Assembly (NCBI RefSeq): GCF_014643635.1
Contig: NZ_BMJV01000001.1
Coordinates: 806,001-870,000, forward strand
DNA from: Salipiger pallidus
GTDB lineage: Bacteria; Pseudomonadota; Alphaproteobacteria; Rhodobacterales; Rhodobacteraceae
DNA length: 64,000 nt
Reading direction: 5' to 3'
Shown piece after piece: positions 52,841 through 60,511 of the stretch. Positions within the stretch are counted from its first letter, which is position 1. Each line of letters opens with the position of its first letter. Under the pieces are notes generated by a model, which was not told the DNA's origin, did no database searches, and saw nothing but the letters and a program-made list of their open reading frames with translations. The translations under genes were made by a program, and so were the position numbers.

Positions 52841-53472
52841 CAGACCCGCACCTCCACCACCGGCACGTCAGGCGCCTGCCCCGCGTTGAAGCTGGCAACG
52901 CTGACGTTTATCCGGTCGGCATCGAAGCGCACCGGCACGTCGAACTCGTATCCCGCCGACACCTCGGCCCCCACCATGGGCGCGCTCTCGAAGGTCAGCA
53001 GCCCCGTGGTCACGTCGACCGCGAAGTGCACGCCTTCGAGCATTTCCACATCCTGCACCGCCGCCTTGACCGTTCCCGCCACCGGCTTTTTGATGGGCCG
53101 CTGGTAGCTGGTGCCCCCGGATCGGTAGTTCTTGACCAGCTGGAAGCTGCGGCTCACCCCATCACCGTAGGCGATGACCTGGTCACCTGCGGACACGGTT
53201 CCGCTCGGCTTGCAAGACCGGTAATCCGACCAGTCCTTCCAGCGAAACCCGTAGAGCTGACCGCGCCGCGCCTCGAAGAAGGCAAGGATGGTCTCGATGT
53301 CGTCCAGCTTGCGCAGCCCGAGGCCGGCATCAAAGCGCCGCCGGGAATGGGCCCAGGGGCTGTTGCGCTCTTCGTGGCCGCTGGTCAGCTGCACCACGTC
53401 GGTGCGCCTCTCGGGGCCGCCCAGCGCGCCAAAGCTCAGGTCGGCGGGAAATCTTACCTCATGGAAGCTCAT
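52840..53472 (-). CDS. GTA distal tail protein (g12; DUF2460/TIGR02217)
   Basis: A 210-residue protein of the DUF2460 (TIGR02217) family: MSFHEVRFPADLSFGALGGP at the start, then FEARRGQLYGFRWKDWSDYR and a YEFDVPVRFDADR stretch. In RcGTA its relative forms the distal ring where the tube meets the baseplate. It is joined to g13 by a one-base overlap. Confidence 0.95.
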   Translation of the reverse strand: MSFHEVRFPADLSFGALGGPERRTDVVQLTSGHEERNSPWAHSRRRFDAGLGLRKLDDIETILAFFEARRGQLYGFRWKDWSDYRSCKPSGTVSAGDQVIAYGDGVSRSFQLVKNYRSGGTSYQRPIKKPVAGTVKAAVQDVEMLEGVHFAVDVTTGLLTFESAPMVGAEVSAGYEFDVPVRFDADRINVSVASFNAGQAPDVPVVEVRV

Positions 53473-53482
53473 TGTCGGTCCC

Positions 53483-54148
53483 TCACCTGTTGCGTGCGCC
53501 CTGTCCCAGCGCGCGGCTCATCTGTGCCGCGATCTGGGACTGGCTGCGCCGGAAACCCTGTGCGTCGGGCGTGCTGATATTCATCACTACGGTGACTGGT
53601 CCGCCTCCGCCGCCTTGGCCGCGCACCCCGAGTTTGCCGTCAGGGCCACGGCTCAGCGGCATGATTGCCTCGGGGCCGGCCTCGCCCATAAGCCCGGTAC
53701 CACCGCGCATGGGAAAGCTAACCGGACCGCTCACGACGCCGCCCGTGGCAAAGGGCATCACGCGCCCCTGACTGAACGAGCCGCCGTTCGCGAATGGCAT
53801 CACCCCTCCGAACATTGCCCCGACCCCTTGCGTGACCATCCCAGCGAGATGCTGGGTGACCGGCTTCACCGCCGCCTTATAGGCTGCGTTCATCATCGTA
53901 CGCGCCACCGTCTCAAGGGCATCAGACAGCTTCATGCCATCAAAGATCACGCCGTCGATTGCCCGGCCCAACCCCCGGCTGAGAGAGCGGTCCAGCTTTG
54001 TCACCCCCGATCCGGTGGCGGAAAATGTCTGGTTGATACGCCGCATCTCCGCGTCGAACCCCGCGGCCATCGCGGTGGCTGACCCAAGATTCTGCTCGAG
54101 CGCGGCCACCTCCCCGCCCAGCTCGTCAAACGTCTCGAAATCGGTCAT
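53483..54148 (-). CDS. GTA tail tape measure protein (g11)
   Basis: A 221-residue tape measure protein, short as in RcGTA because the GTA tail is short. It starts MTDFETFDELGGEVAALEQN and has a helical first half, then a Gly-rich middle (MPFANGGSFSQGRVMPFATGG) ending GLMGEAGPEAIMPLSRGPDG, the family signature. It sets tail length and is ejected with DNA. The start overlaps the chaperone gene by four bases. Confidence 0.93.
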   Translation of the reverse strand: MTDFETFDELGGEVAALEQNLGSATAMAAGFDAEMRRINQTFSATGSGVTKLDRSLSRGLGRAIDGVIFDGMKLSDALETVARTMMNAAYKAAVKPVTQHLAGMVTQGVGAMFGGVMPFANGGSFSQGRVMPFATGGVVSGPVSFPMRGGTGLMGEAGPEAIMPLSRGPDGKLGVRGQGGGGGPVTVVMNISTPDAQGFRRSQSQIAAQMSRALGQGARNR

Positions 54149-54345
54149 GAACCATCTCCTTTCACCTCGTCAGGGTAGGCCGCCAGCAGCTCATCGAGCC
54201 GCGCGCGCCCCATGGGTATCTGGCCGCTTTCCTCACCCAGCATCAGCCGCAGCTCGACAGGGGTCAGGGCCCAGAACTCATCCGGCCGCAGCCCCAGCCC
54301 GCGAAATCCCGCGCGCATGAGCTTCGGCCAGTCGAAACCCTCCAT
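54145..54345 (-). CDS. GTA tail assembly chaperone (g10.1)
   Basis: A 66-residue protein: MEGFDWPKLMRAGFRGLG then LRPDEFWALTPVELRLMLG. This is the short Phage_TAC-type chaperone found between g10 and the tape measure in RcGTA-like clusters. It overlaps g10 by one base and g11 by four. Confidence 0.9.
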   Translation of the reverse strand: MEGFDWPKLMRAGFRGLGLRPDEFWALTPVELRLMLGEESGQIPMGRARLDELLAAYPDEVKGDGS

Positions 54346-54665
54346 CAGGTCTCTCCCGGCGTCATGAAGGCCCGGGCCAGCAGCTCAGCCGCGGCGCGGG
54401 CCGCACCCATGGGCCCGCCCTCGATCTCGGCGCTGAGAAGGTCTCGCGCGGTGCCGGTCCAACCGCCCCCGCGAAGGCCCGCCACGATCAGCGCAAGCAC
54501 ATCGCGGGTGCTGCACCCGCCGCTCTCGAACCTCTGAACCAGCTCGACGAGCGAGCCCTCCTGCAGCGATGCCTCGAGCTCGGCCAGCGCGCCCAGCGTC
54601 AGCTTCATGAGGTGGCGCTCACCGTCGATCACCAGCGCCACCTCGCCTCTCCACGGGTTGGTCAT
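54345..54665 (-). CDS. GTA tail assembly protein (g10)
   Basis: A 106-residue protein beginning MTNPWRGEVALVIDGERHLM, with the LTLGALAELEASL signature of the GTA TAC_11-type family. In RcGTA the homologue is a tail chaperone. It overlaps g10.1 by one base and starts one base after the stop of g9. Confidence 0.92.
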   Translation of the reverse strand: MTNPWRGEVALVIDGERHLMKLTLGALAELEASLQEGSLVELVQRFESGGCSTRDVLALIVAGLRGGGWTGTARDLLSAEIEGGPMGAARAAAELLARAFMTPGET

Positions 54666-54666
54666 G

Positions 54667-55089
54667 TCAGCTCACCGGGACCGGCACGAAAGACAACGGA
54701 CCTGCCGACGCCAGCGACACCTCATAGGTGGCCTCTCCATCGTGGCTACCAGCGTATTCGATCGACGTCACCTGGAAGGCACCGGTGACCGTGCCGAAGG
54801 CGGGGATGATGACTTGGAAGTCCGGGGTCTCGCCGTCGAAGAAGATCTGCCGGGCCCGTTCATCCGTGCCCGCATCCCTGAACACCCCCGAACCGGAGAT
54901 GCTGGCCGACCGCACCCCGGCGCCGGCCAGCAGCTCGCGCCAGCCCCCCTGGGATTCAAGCGTCGTGACGTCGACGCTTTCGGCGTTGAAGCTGATGCGC
55001 GTGGCGCGCAAGCCAGCCATGGTTTCGAACTGACCGTCGCCGGTCAGATCCACCTTGATGAGAAGGTCCTTGCCGTTCTGGGCACCCAT
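54667..55089 (-). CDS. GTA major tail protein (g9)
   Basis: A 140-residue tail tube protein of the TP901-1 type. It starts MGAQNGKDLLIKVDLTGDGQ, with VDVTTLESQGGWRELLAGAG and a C-terminal beta-rich YEVSLASAGPLSF. Its subunits stack as rings in the tail tube. It follows the tail terminator gene after 25 bases. Confidence 0.94.
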   Translation of the reverse strand: MGAQNGKDLLIKVDLTGDGQFETMAGLRATRISFNAESVDVTTLESQGGWRELLAGAGVRSASISGSGVFRDAGTDERARQIFFDGETPDFQVIIPAFGTVTGAFQVTSIEYAGSHDGEATYEVSLASAGPLSFVPVPVS

Positions 55090-55114
55090 CTTGCTTGCTC
55101 CTTGAATAGAGGGG

Positions 55115-55522
55115 TCAATCGTCTTCGACGCGGGCGCGGAAGGTCATGTCGATCCGCCGCAGACCGCCACTTTCGCGCTTGGCCTTTGCCTTGAGGAAAC
55201 GCAGGCTCACCAGTCGTCCCCGCTCCAGCACCGGGCCGGCACCGCTCAGCGCGTCGCAGGCGGCGGCGGCCACGGTCTTGGCGACCTGAAAGCCCGCCGC
55301 ATCGGTGACCACCGCCACGTTGAAATCATGCCAGGCGCCAACGCCGGTTGCGTCCGAAGCATCCCGCACGGTTTCGGCGCCCAGCGTGACATAAAGCTCT
55401 GGCAGGGTGCCCTGTGGCAGCGCGTCGTAGATGTGCGCTCCGACAAGGGCCGACAACGCCGTGTCCTCCACGAGTGTCTGGTAGACGGCGCTCTGAAGCG
55501 CCGCGGTCATGGCATAGCTCAT
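55115..55522 (-). CDS. GTA tail terminator (g8; DUF3168)
   Basis: A 135-residue protein with the DUF3168 pattern: MSYAMTAALQSAVYQTLVED, YVTLGAETVRDASD and a C-terminal RRIDMTFRARVEDD. It forms the ring that ends the tail tube next to the head. It overlaps the head-closure gene by four bases. Confidence 0.94.
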   Translation of the reverse strand: MSYAMTAALQSAVYQTLVEDTALSALVGAHIYDALPQGTLPELYVTLGAETVRDASDATGVGAWHDFNVAVVTDAAGFQVAKTVAAAACDALSGAGPVLERGRLVSLRFLKAKAKRESGGLRRIDMTFRARVEDD

Positions 55523-55857
55523 GCTGCAATCTCCTCACGGGTTTCGCAGGTCAGGTACATGCCGTCAGGCTCGCTCTCGGTGACCGCGAGGATGTGGTAG
55601 ACTCGGCCCGCGGCGCGGAACCGCTGCCCCGGTACCGGACGGCTGTCGTCACCCACCGGCGCACCGCGCACGATGATGCGGAACATGTTGATGGCCAGCG
55701 GCCCGGTCTCACCGGTGCTTTCCCGGCCGGTCCGCGGGCGGATCTCGCCCCACAGCGTGCCAAGCACCGCCCAGCTGCGCATGTAGCCCCCCGCGCCATC
55801 CGGCGCATTCGACGGCGCCTCAAGCGATAGGCTTCGGTTGAGAATGGGTGTTTTCAT
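55519..55857 (-). CDS. GTA head completion/closure protein (g7)
   Basis: A 112-residue protein of the phage head-tail joining family: APDGAGGYMRSWAVLGTLWG and FRIIVRGAPVGDDSRPVPGQ. It closes the connector beneath the portal. It overlaps g6 by four bases and g8 by four. Confidence 0.93.
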   Translation of the reverse strand: MKTPILNRSLSLEAPSNAPDGAGGYMRSWAVLGTLWGEIRPRTGRESTGETGPLAINMFRIIVRGAPVGDDSRPVPGQRFRAAGRVYHILAVTESEPDGMYLTCETREEIAA

Positions 55858-56447
55858 GCGCCGAACCCCAGTCTCACGGCCCGGTAGCGGGCGATGAGGG
55901 AGGTCACGCCGAAGGGCATGCAGCCCTGTCCCAGCGCGGTTTCGTTGCGGTATTCGTAGTAATGCGCCGCCAGCAGCAGCACCGCCTGGCGCAGATCGCC
56001 GGGCAGGTCCGAAAAGCTGAGGCCGTAGCCGGCGATGAGCCGGACCTCCGCAGAGCCACCGTCGGGGATGCGGGGCAAGCCCCCACCGGTGGGGCGCAAC
56101 GTAGGCACCTGCAGATCACGCTCAAGACGGTAGCGCCCGTCATCCACCGTCTCGGCGGCGCCGAAGCGGTCGATGATCGTGACCTGCACGATGCTTGTCA
56201 CCGGGGCGACCGGAAGCACCGCCCGGGCGGGGTCGCGCCAGTCGTGCAGCGCCCACACAAAACCGCGCTCCATCAGGATCTTACCGGTGCGGGCCTCGAT
56301 GGCTGCGATCGCCGCCGCTATGAACGAGACAAGGACAGGGTCTTGCACCTCGCTCTGGGAAAACCCGGTCCCGAGCCTCAGGTGGGTCTTCAGCTCGTCC
56401 ACCGGAAGATCGGCGTCGGACAACTGGTTTTCTTCGATCAGCATCAT
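55854..56447 (-). CDS. GTA head-tail connector protein (g6)
   Basis: A 197-residue protein of the phage gp6-like head-tail connector family. Its ELKTHLRLGTGFSQSEV and DPVLVSFIAAAIAAIEARTG segments form the helical bundle, followed by a long C-terminal part ending YRAVRLGFGA. It forms the adaptor ring under the portal. I chose ATG 56447; the frame extends to 56516 but the added residues are basic and out of keeping. There is a 130-base gap between its start and the capsid gene. Confidence 0.92.
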   Translation of the reverse strand: MMLIEENQLSDADLPVDELKTHLRLGTGFSQSEVQDPVLVSFIAAAIAAIEARTGKILMERGFVWALHDWRDPARAVLPVAPVTSIVQVTIIDRFGAAETVDDGRYRLERDLQVPTLRPTGGGLPRIPDGGSAEVRLIAGYGLSFSDLPGDLRQAVLLLAAHYYEYRNETALGQGCMPFGVTSLIARYRAVRLGFGA

Positions 56448-56579
56448 GGTCTTTCTCCGCAATCCTCTCCCGACCTCGTCCCGGCGTCGGCGACCCCGGG
56501 GGCCCGGTCGGGCCACAGGACACGTTCGGCCGGCGTTCCATGGCGGGCGTCCGCGCCGCCCACCATGTTCGCATCAGGA

Positions 56580-57764
56580 TCAGGCCTCCGCGCAGCGCAG
56601 CAGCTTGATGGCGGCAAAGTCGGTCACGTCGCCGCCCACGCGCTTGGTGGCGTAGAACAGCACATGCGGCTTGGCGCTGAACGGATCGCGCAGGACGCGC
56701 AGGTCAGGCCGCTCGGCGATGGTGTAGCCTGCGCCAAAATCACCGAAGGCGATCGGGAAAGTACCTGCGCCGATGTCGGGCATGTCCTCGGCGATCAGCA
56801 CCGGGTATCCCAGCAGCCGCGCGGGCTCGCCGGCAGCAAAACCGTCGGACCACAGGTGGCGGCCATCTGCATCCTTGAGTTTGCGCAGCGCGCCCGCCGT
56901 CTTAGAGTTCATCACGAAGGCGCCCTTGGAGCGGTACTCGGCCCCCAGCGCATAGACGAGGTCGATGATCGCGTCGCCGTCCCCGACTGTGCCATCACTG
57001 CCGGTGGGGACGTACCCAAGGTTGCCCCAGGTCCAGACATCATTGTCGACGGTCGCGTGGTTCAGGAAACCGCGCGGCTTGTCGATGCCGTCACCGCTGA
57101 CGAAGGCCGCTGCCTCGGCGCGGCTGAACTTGTCGGCGATGCGCCCGGCCAGCCACAGCTCGATATCGAAGGCGCTATCGTCCAGCAGCCGCTGCGAGGC
57201 TTTTGGCAGGGCCGACAGCTCGTGCAGCTTGATCGACACGCGGTCGATGGTGGGGGTGCCGGTCTCGGTCGACGAGGTCACCTCGTCCACCCAGCCCGCG
57301 CCGGTCTCGCCCTGGTCGATGAGCACGTCGTAGGACGTAGCCTCGACGCTCACCACCGATGCGATAGCGCGGATCGACGAGGTGCTGTCGAGCACCGACT
57401 TGACGGTTTCGGATGTCACCGGATCGACAAGGTAGCCGCCATCGCCCGCCACCGCGGTCGACATGGATTTGCCCTCGAGGACAAGGCCCCGCAGGCCGTC
57501 GTCGTCACCGGTGCGCAGGTAGGCGTCAAAGGCCCTCTGGTGAGGCACGAACACCTCGGCCGAGGTGGCAAGCGCCGGGCGGGAACGGGGGGTGGTCATC
57601 TTGGCGTCAAGCATGGTCAGTCGCTCTTCCTGTTTTTGAAGCTTCATCTGCAGGTCACCCCGCAGGGCCTTGATGTCCCCGACGAGTCCCGCGACAGCGG
57701 CGCTCACCCGGGCGGCCGGGGGCATATCTTCCCCGGTCCGAGAAACAGTCTCGGAGTTGGTCAT
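56580..57764 (-). CDS. GTA major capsid protein, HK97 fold (g5)
   Basis: A 394-residue HK97-type capsid protein. A helical N-terminal delta region (about residues 1-100) is probably cut off by the g4 protease. The capsid body has the typical DGGYLVDPVTSETVKSVL and GKSMSTAVAGDGG start, and ends PHVLFYATKRVGGDV. Length and motifs match the RcGTA capsid. It is the most abundant structural protein expected. Confidence 0.96.
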   Translation of the reverse strand: MTNSETVSRTGEDMPPAARVSAAVAGLVGDIKALRGDLQMKLQKQEERLTMLDAKMTTPRSRPALATSAEVFVPHQRAFDAYLRTGDDDGLRGLVLEGKSMSTAVAGDGGYLVDPVTSETVKSVLDSTSSIRAIASVVSVEATSYDVLIDQGETGAGWVDEVTSSTETGTPTIDRVSIKLHELSALPKASQRLLDDSAFDIELWLAGRIADKFSRAEAAAFVSGDGIDKPRGFLNHATVDNDVWTWGNLGYVPTGSDGTVGDGDAIIDLVYALGAEYRSKGAFVMNSKTAGALRKLKDADGRHLWSDGFAAGEPARLLGYPVLIAEDMPDIGAGTFPIAFGDFGAGYTIAERPDLRVLRDPFSAKPHVLFYATKRVGGDVTDFAAIKLLRCAEA

Positions 57765-57791
57765 GATCTCGATCCCGTTGTTGGTGGCGCG

Positions 57792-58334
57792 TCAGTGCCG
57801 CGCCAGGTCCAGACGCGCGCCCTCGAGCGCCTGCGCCAACTCGCGCAGCATGGAGGCATCAAGGCTTTCGCCCTTCGCAGCCACCCGCGCACTGGGAAGC
57901 ATCGGGAAGGTCACCAGCGACACCTCCCAAAGCTCCAGTTCCGTAAGGAGCCTGCGCCCCTTTTCATCCTTTGCCGCCTTTACCGTGCGGTAACCGATGG
58001 ACAGCCCGTCAATCGCACCTGCCGCAATCAGCGCGGCGGCCTCACGGCCCTTCTCGATGCAGTCGAGGATGCGGCCCCTGACATATAGACCCCGGTCGTC
58101 CTCACGCACCTCGTCCCAGATACCGATGGGCTGGGCCGGATCGTGCTGCCAGAGCATCTTGACCGCGCGGCCCTCACCAGCGAGCCGCTTCAGAGACAGC
58201 CCGTAGGCCCCCGCATAGACCACGTCTCCGCCCTGATCGCAGGCCCCGAACAGCGAGGCGTAGCCTTCAATCTTCGTGCCATCGGCCACCGTGATTTCCG
58301 TATCGAAGCGGCAGAACTTGTGTTCCAGATCCAT
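57792..58334 (-). CDS. GTA prohead protease, HK97 type (g4)
   Basis: A 180-residue serine protease of the HK97 prohead family. The catalytic His is in LWQHDPAQPIG and the Ser in GAIDGLSIGYR. It trims the capsid N-terminus during head assembly. I chose ATG 58334, giving MDLEHKFCRFDTEITVADG; the longer frame has no match to the family. It is followed by the capsid gene after 27 bases. Confidence 0.94.
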   Translation of the reverse strand: MDLEHKFCRFDTEITVADGTKIEGYASLFGACDQGGDVVYAGAYGLSLKRLAGEGRAVKMLWQHDPAQPIGIWDEVREDDRGLYVRGRILDCIEKGREAAALIAAGAIDGLSIGYRTVKAAKDEKGRRLLTELELWEVSLVTFPMLPSARVAAKGESLDASMLRELAQALEGARLDLARH

Positions 58335-58366
58335 TCCCGTTCCCTTTCCCGATTGTCCCGCGCGGC

Positions 58367-58600
58367 TCATGGCCCGACTGCCATTAGGCCCTGGAAGGCC
58401 TGCACGAGGATCGCCCCCGCAATTCCGTAGACAGCCAGCCACAGGCGCTTCTCCAGCCGCTCCAGCATCAGCTCAAGCCGGTCGAGCCGCGCGTTGAGCG
58501 CCTCCACATGCAGCCGACTGACCCGCTCATGCGCCTCCAACTTCAGCGCCGGAGCGCAGGCAAAGGGCTCGTATGGCAATTGGCGATCACTCACCGTCAT
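58367..58600 (-). CDS. GTA head-formation protein g3.5
   Basis: A 77-residue protein beginning MTVSDRQLPYEPFACAPALK. It has a helical middle rich in Leu and Arg (NARLDRLELMLERLEKR) and a hydrophobic C-terminal segment (LWLAVYGIAGAILVQAF). This fits the RcGTA g3.5 family, linked to head formation. It overlaps the end of the portal gene by 14 bases. Confidence 0.9.
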   Translation of the reverse strand: MTVSDRQLPYEPFACAPALKLEAHERVSRLHVEALNARLDRLELMLERLEKRLWLAVYGIAGAILVQAFQGLMAVGP

Positions 58601-59777
58601 CCTCCTGCGGCAGCTCGGGCAGCCCGAGCATCCGCCGCTTTTCCGCCGGGGTCAGGAAATCGGCCCCCGACACGCGGGACCATTGCGCATCGCGCTCCTG
58701 CGCCAGTGCCGGCACCTGGTCGAGGTCGGGCTTCAGCTCGATCACCTCGCCCAGATGCGACGACAGCCAGCGCCCCACCGCCGCGGTGACCCGAGAGGCC
58801 AGCGGCAGCACGGTCAGGCGATAGAACGCCCGATGCGCTTCCTGGTAGTTGGCGTAAGTGGCCTCCCCGGTGATCCCAAGCAGCATAGGCGGCACCCCGA
58901 AGGCCACGGCGATCTCGCGCGCGGCGGCTTCCTTGGTCTTCTGGAACTCCATGTCCGAAGGCGAGAACCCCATGGGTTTCCAGTCAAGACCGCCCTCCAG
59001 CAGCATCGGCCGCCCGGCATTGCGCGCGCCCTGATGCATAGTTTCCATCTCGTCTCGCAGGCGGGCGAACTGATCGTTGCTCATGGCGCCCTGCCCGTCC
59101 GCGCCGGTCCAGACAATCGCCCCCGAGGGGCGGGCGGCGTTGTCCAGAAGCCCCTTGGACCAGCGGCTTGCGCTGTTGTGCACGTCCACCGCCTGGGCGG
59201 CAGCCTGGATCGGCGACAGCCCGTAGTGATCGTCCTGCGGATGGAACGCCTTGACGTGGCAGATCGGCGAGACGCCTCCGGTGACGTCGAAGCGATGGCG
59301 GCGCCCGTCCACCATGTAATCATAGGCCGCCGGCCAGCCATCCGGCCCCGGAATGACCCGCATCCGGTCCGAGCGCAGCACATGCAGCTCGGCAGGCACC
59401 GACGTGCCTCCGCTGACCGCCTCGACATAGCCGTCGCCGGACAGCAACAGGTTGCCATAAAGCGCCTCGAACAGATCCGCCTTGCCCTGTCCGGAGTTCG
59501 GCGTGGTCACAAGCCTCAGCAGCGGATGCTGCGCATAGCGCTGCCGCTCGTCCTGAAGCACCAGCGGCAGAGCCGCCGCCGCCTCGGAGATCAGCTTCAC
59601 CGCCCGAAAGCCCACCGGGTTGCCCGCAAAGCCCTGCCGGGTCAGCGAGCCGGTGTCGCGAGGGGTCCAGGCCACGCGCCCGGCGGAGGCGTAGGCCATC
59701 ACCGGCCCGGTGGCCGAAGCCTTGGCTTCCAGCTCGAGAGCCTCGTCACGGCCTTTCCGCAGAAAATCGAATACCAT
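58587..59777 (-). CDS. GTA portal protein (g3)
   Basis: A 396-residue HK97-type portal protein. Family landmarks are PVGFRAVKLISEAAAALPL, YGNLLLSGDGYVE, a YGLSPIQAAAQAVDVHN stretch and FGVPPMLLGITGEATYANYQ. It forms the DNA gate of the head. I chose ATG 59777 (MVFDFLRKG), preceded by GGAG; an upstream ATG at 59795 is possible. Its 5' neighbour is the plus-strand acetyltransferase, so the usual terL-portal junction is interrupted. Confidence 0.93.
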   Translation of the reverse strand: MVFDFLRKGRDEALELEAKASATGPVMAYASAGRVAWTPRDTGSLTRQGFAGNPVGFRAVKLISEAAAALPLVLQDERQRYAQHPLLRLVTTPNSGQGKADLFEALYGNLLLSGDGYVEAVSGGTSVPAELHVLRSDRMRVIPGPDGWPAAYDYMVDGRRHRFDVTGGVSPICHVKAFHPQDDHYGLSPIQAAAQAVDVHNSASRWSKGLLDNAARPSGAIVWTGADGQGAMSNDQFARLRDEMETMHQGARNAGRPMLLEGGLDWKPMGFSPSDMEFQKTKEAAAREIAVAFGVPPMLLGITGEATYANYQEAHRAFYRLTVLPLASRVTAAVGRWLSSHLGEVIELKPDLDQVPALAQERDAQWSRVSGADFLTPAEKRRMLGLPELPQEDDGE

Positions 59778-59830
59778 CGCCTGACGCTCCTTCATCCGTT
59801 CCGGCCCGTGGGCCGCCTGACCCGCATCGC

Positions 59831-59851
59831 GTTCTAGAAGGACATTAGAAC
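59831..59851. promoter_or_regulatory. Inverted repeat upstream of the portal gene
   Basis: Arms GTTCTA and TAGAAC separated by nine bases, 54 bases upstream of the portal start. The region up to 60025 is AT-richer than its surroundings and must hold promoters for the divergent acetyltransferase and perhaps for the late GTA genes. Confidence 0.4.
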
Positions 59852-60025
59852 GTGTTGATTAAGAGCCTCTGCGGGCACCGCGCTGGTTGAGCGCAACAGC
59901 GTTAAAACGTTCAAGCGTAAAGCTGCTATGCGTTTGACGCTCTGGCGCGACAGGTTGATGACAGGTTAGGCTCTTCCATCGCCGCCCCGGCCGACAGACC
60001 GATTGACTGGAAACGACGGAATTTC

Positions 60026-60508
60026 ATGAGCACTGCCACCCTCACAGCCACCCTTCGCCCGATGCTGCCCTCCGACGCCGATGCCGTCGCCGAAATCTTC
60101 CGCGAAGCGATCCTTGTCGGCACCGCCGCGGATTACACCGAAGAGCAGCGCATCGCTTGGGCCGGCCCCAAGCTCGATCCCGAGCGCTGGCGCGACCGCA
60201 TCGGCATTTCTGTGGGTCTCATCGCAGAGCGTGACGGCAAGCCGGTAGGCTGCATGACGCTGATGGAGGGCAATCACCTCGACATGGCCTTCGTGCGCCC
60301 CGAGGCGACCGGCACCGGCGTCGGCGGGCAGTTGCTGGGCTCCCTCACCATGATCGCCCGCGCCGGGGGGGCACGGGCGATCACATCCGATGTCAGCATC
60401 ACCGCGCGTCCGTTCTTCGAACGCTACGGCTTCAAGGTCGTAAAGGACCAGGTGCGCATCCGCCGCGGCGTCGAGCTGCCGAACTTTGCCATGCGCAAGG
60501 ATCTCTGA
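60026..60508 (+). CDS. GNAT family N-acetyltransferase inside the GTA cluster
   Basis: A 160-residue acetyltransferase on the plus strand. GNAT motifs are visible: RPMLPSDADAVAEIFREAI at the start, VRPEATGTGVGGQLLGSL (acetyl-CoA loop) and FFERYGFKVVKDQ at the end. It lies between the large terminase gene (stop 4 bases away, convergent) and the portal gene (250 bases away, divergent), so it is antisense to any transcript that carries the whole GTA cluster. Substrate unknown. It has the same base composition as its neighbours, so there is no clear sign of recent transfer. Confidence 0.9.
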   Translation: MSTATLTATLRPMLPSDADAVAEIFREAILVGTAADYTEEQRIAWAGPKLDPERWRDRIGISVGLIAERDGKPVGCMTLMEGNHLDMAFVRPEATGTGVGGQLLGSLTMIARAGGARAITSDVSITARPFFERYGFKVVKDQVRIRRGVELPNFAMRKDL

Positions 60509-60511
60509 ATC

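Noticed and set aside
55848-58088. Plus-strand open frame of about 750 codons opposite the GTA capsid region
   Set aside because: Antisense to four well-supported head genes.
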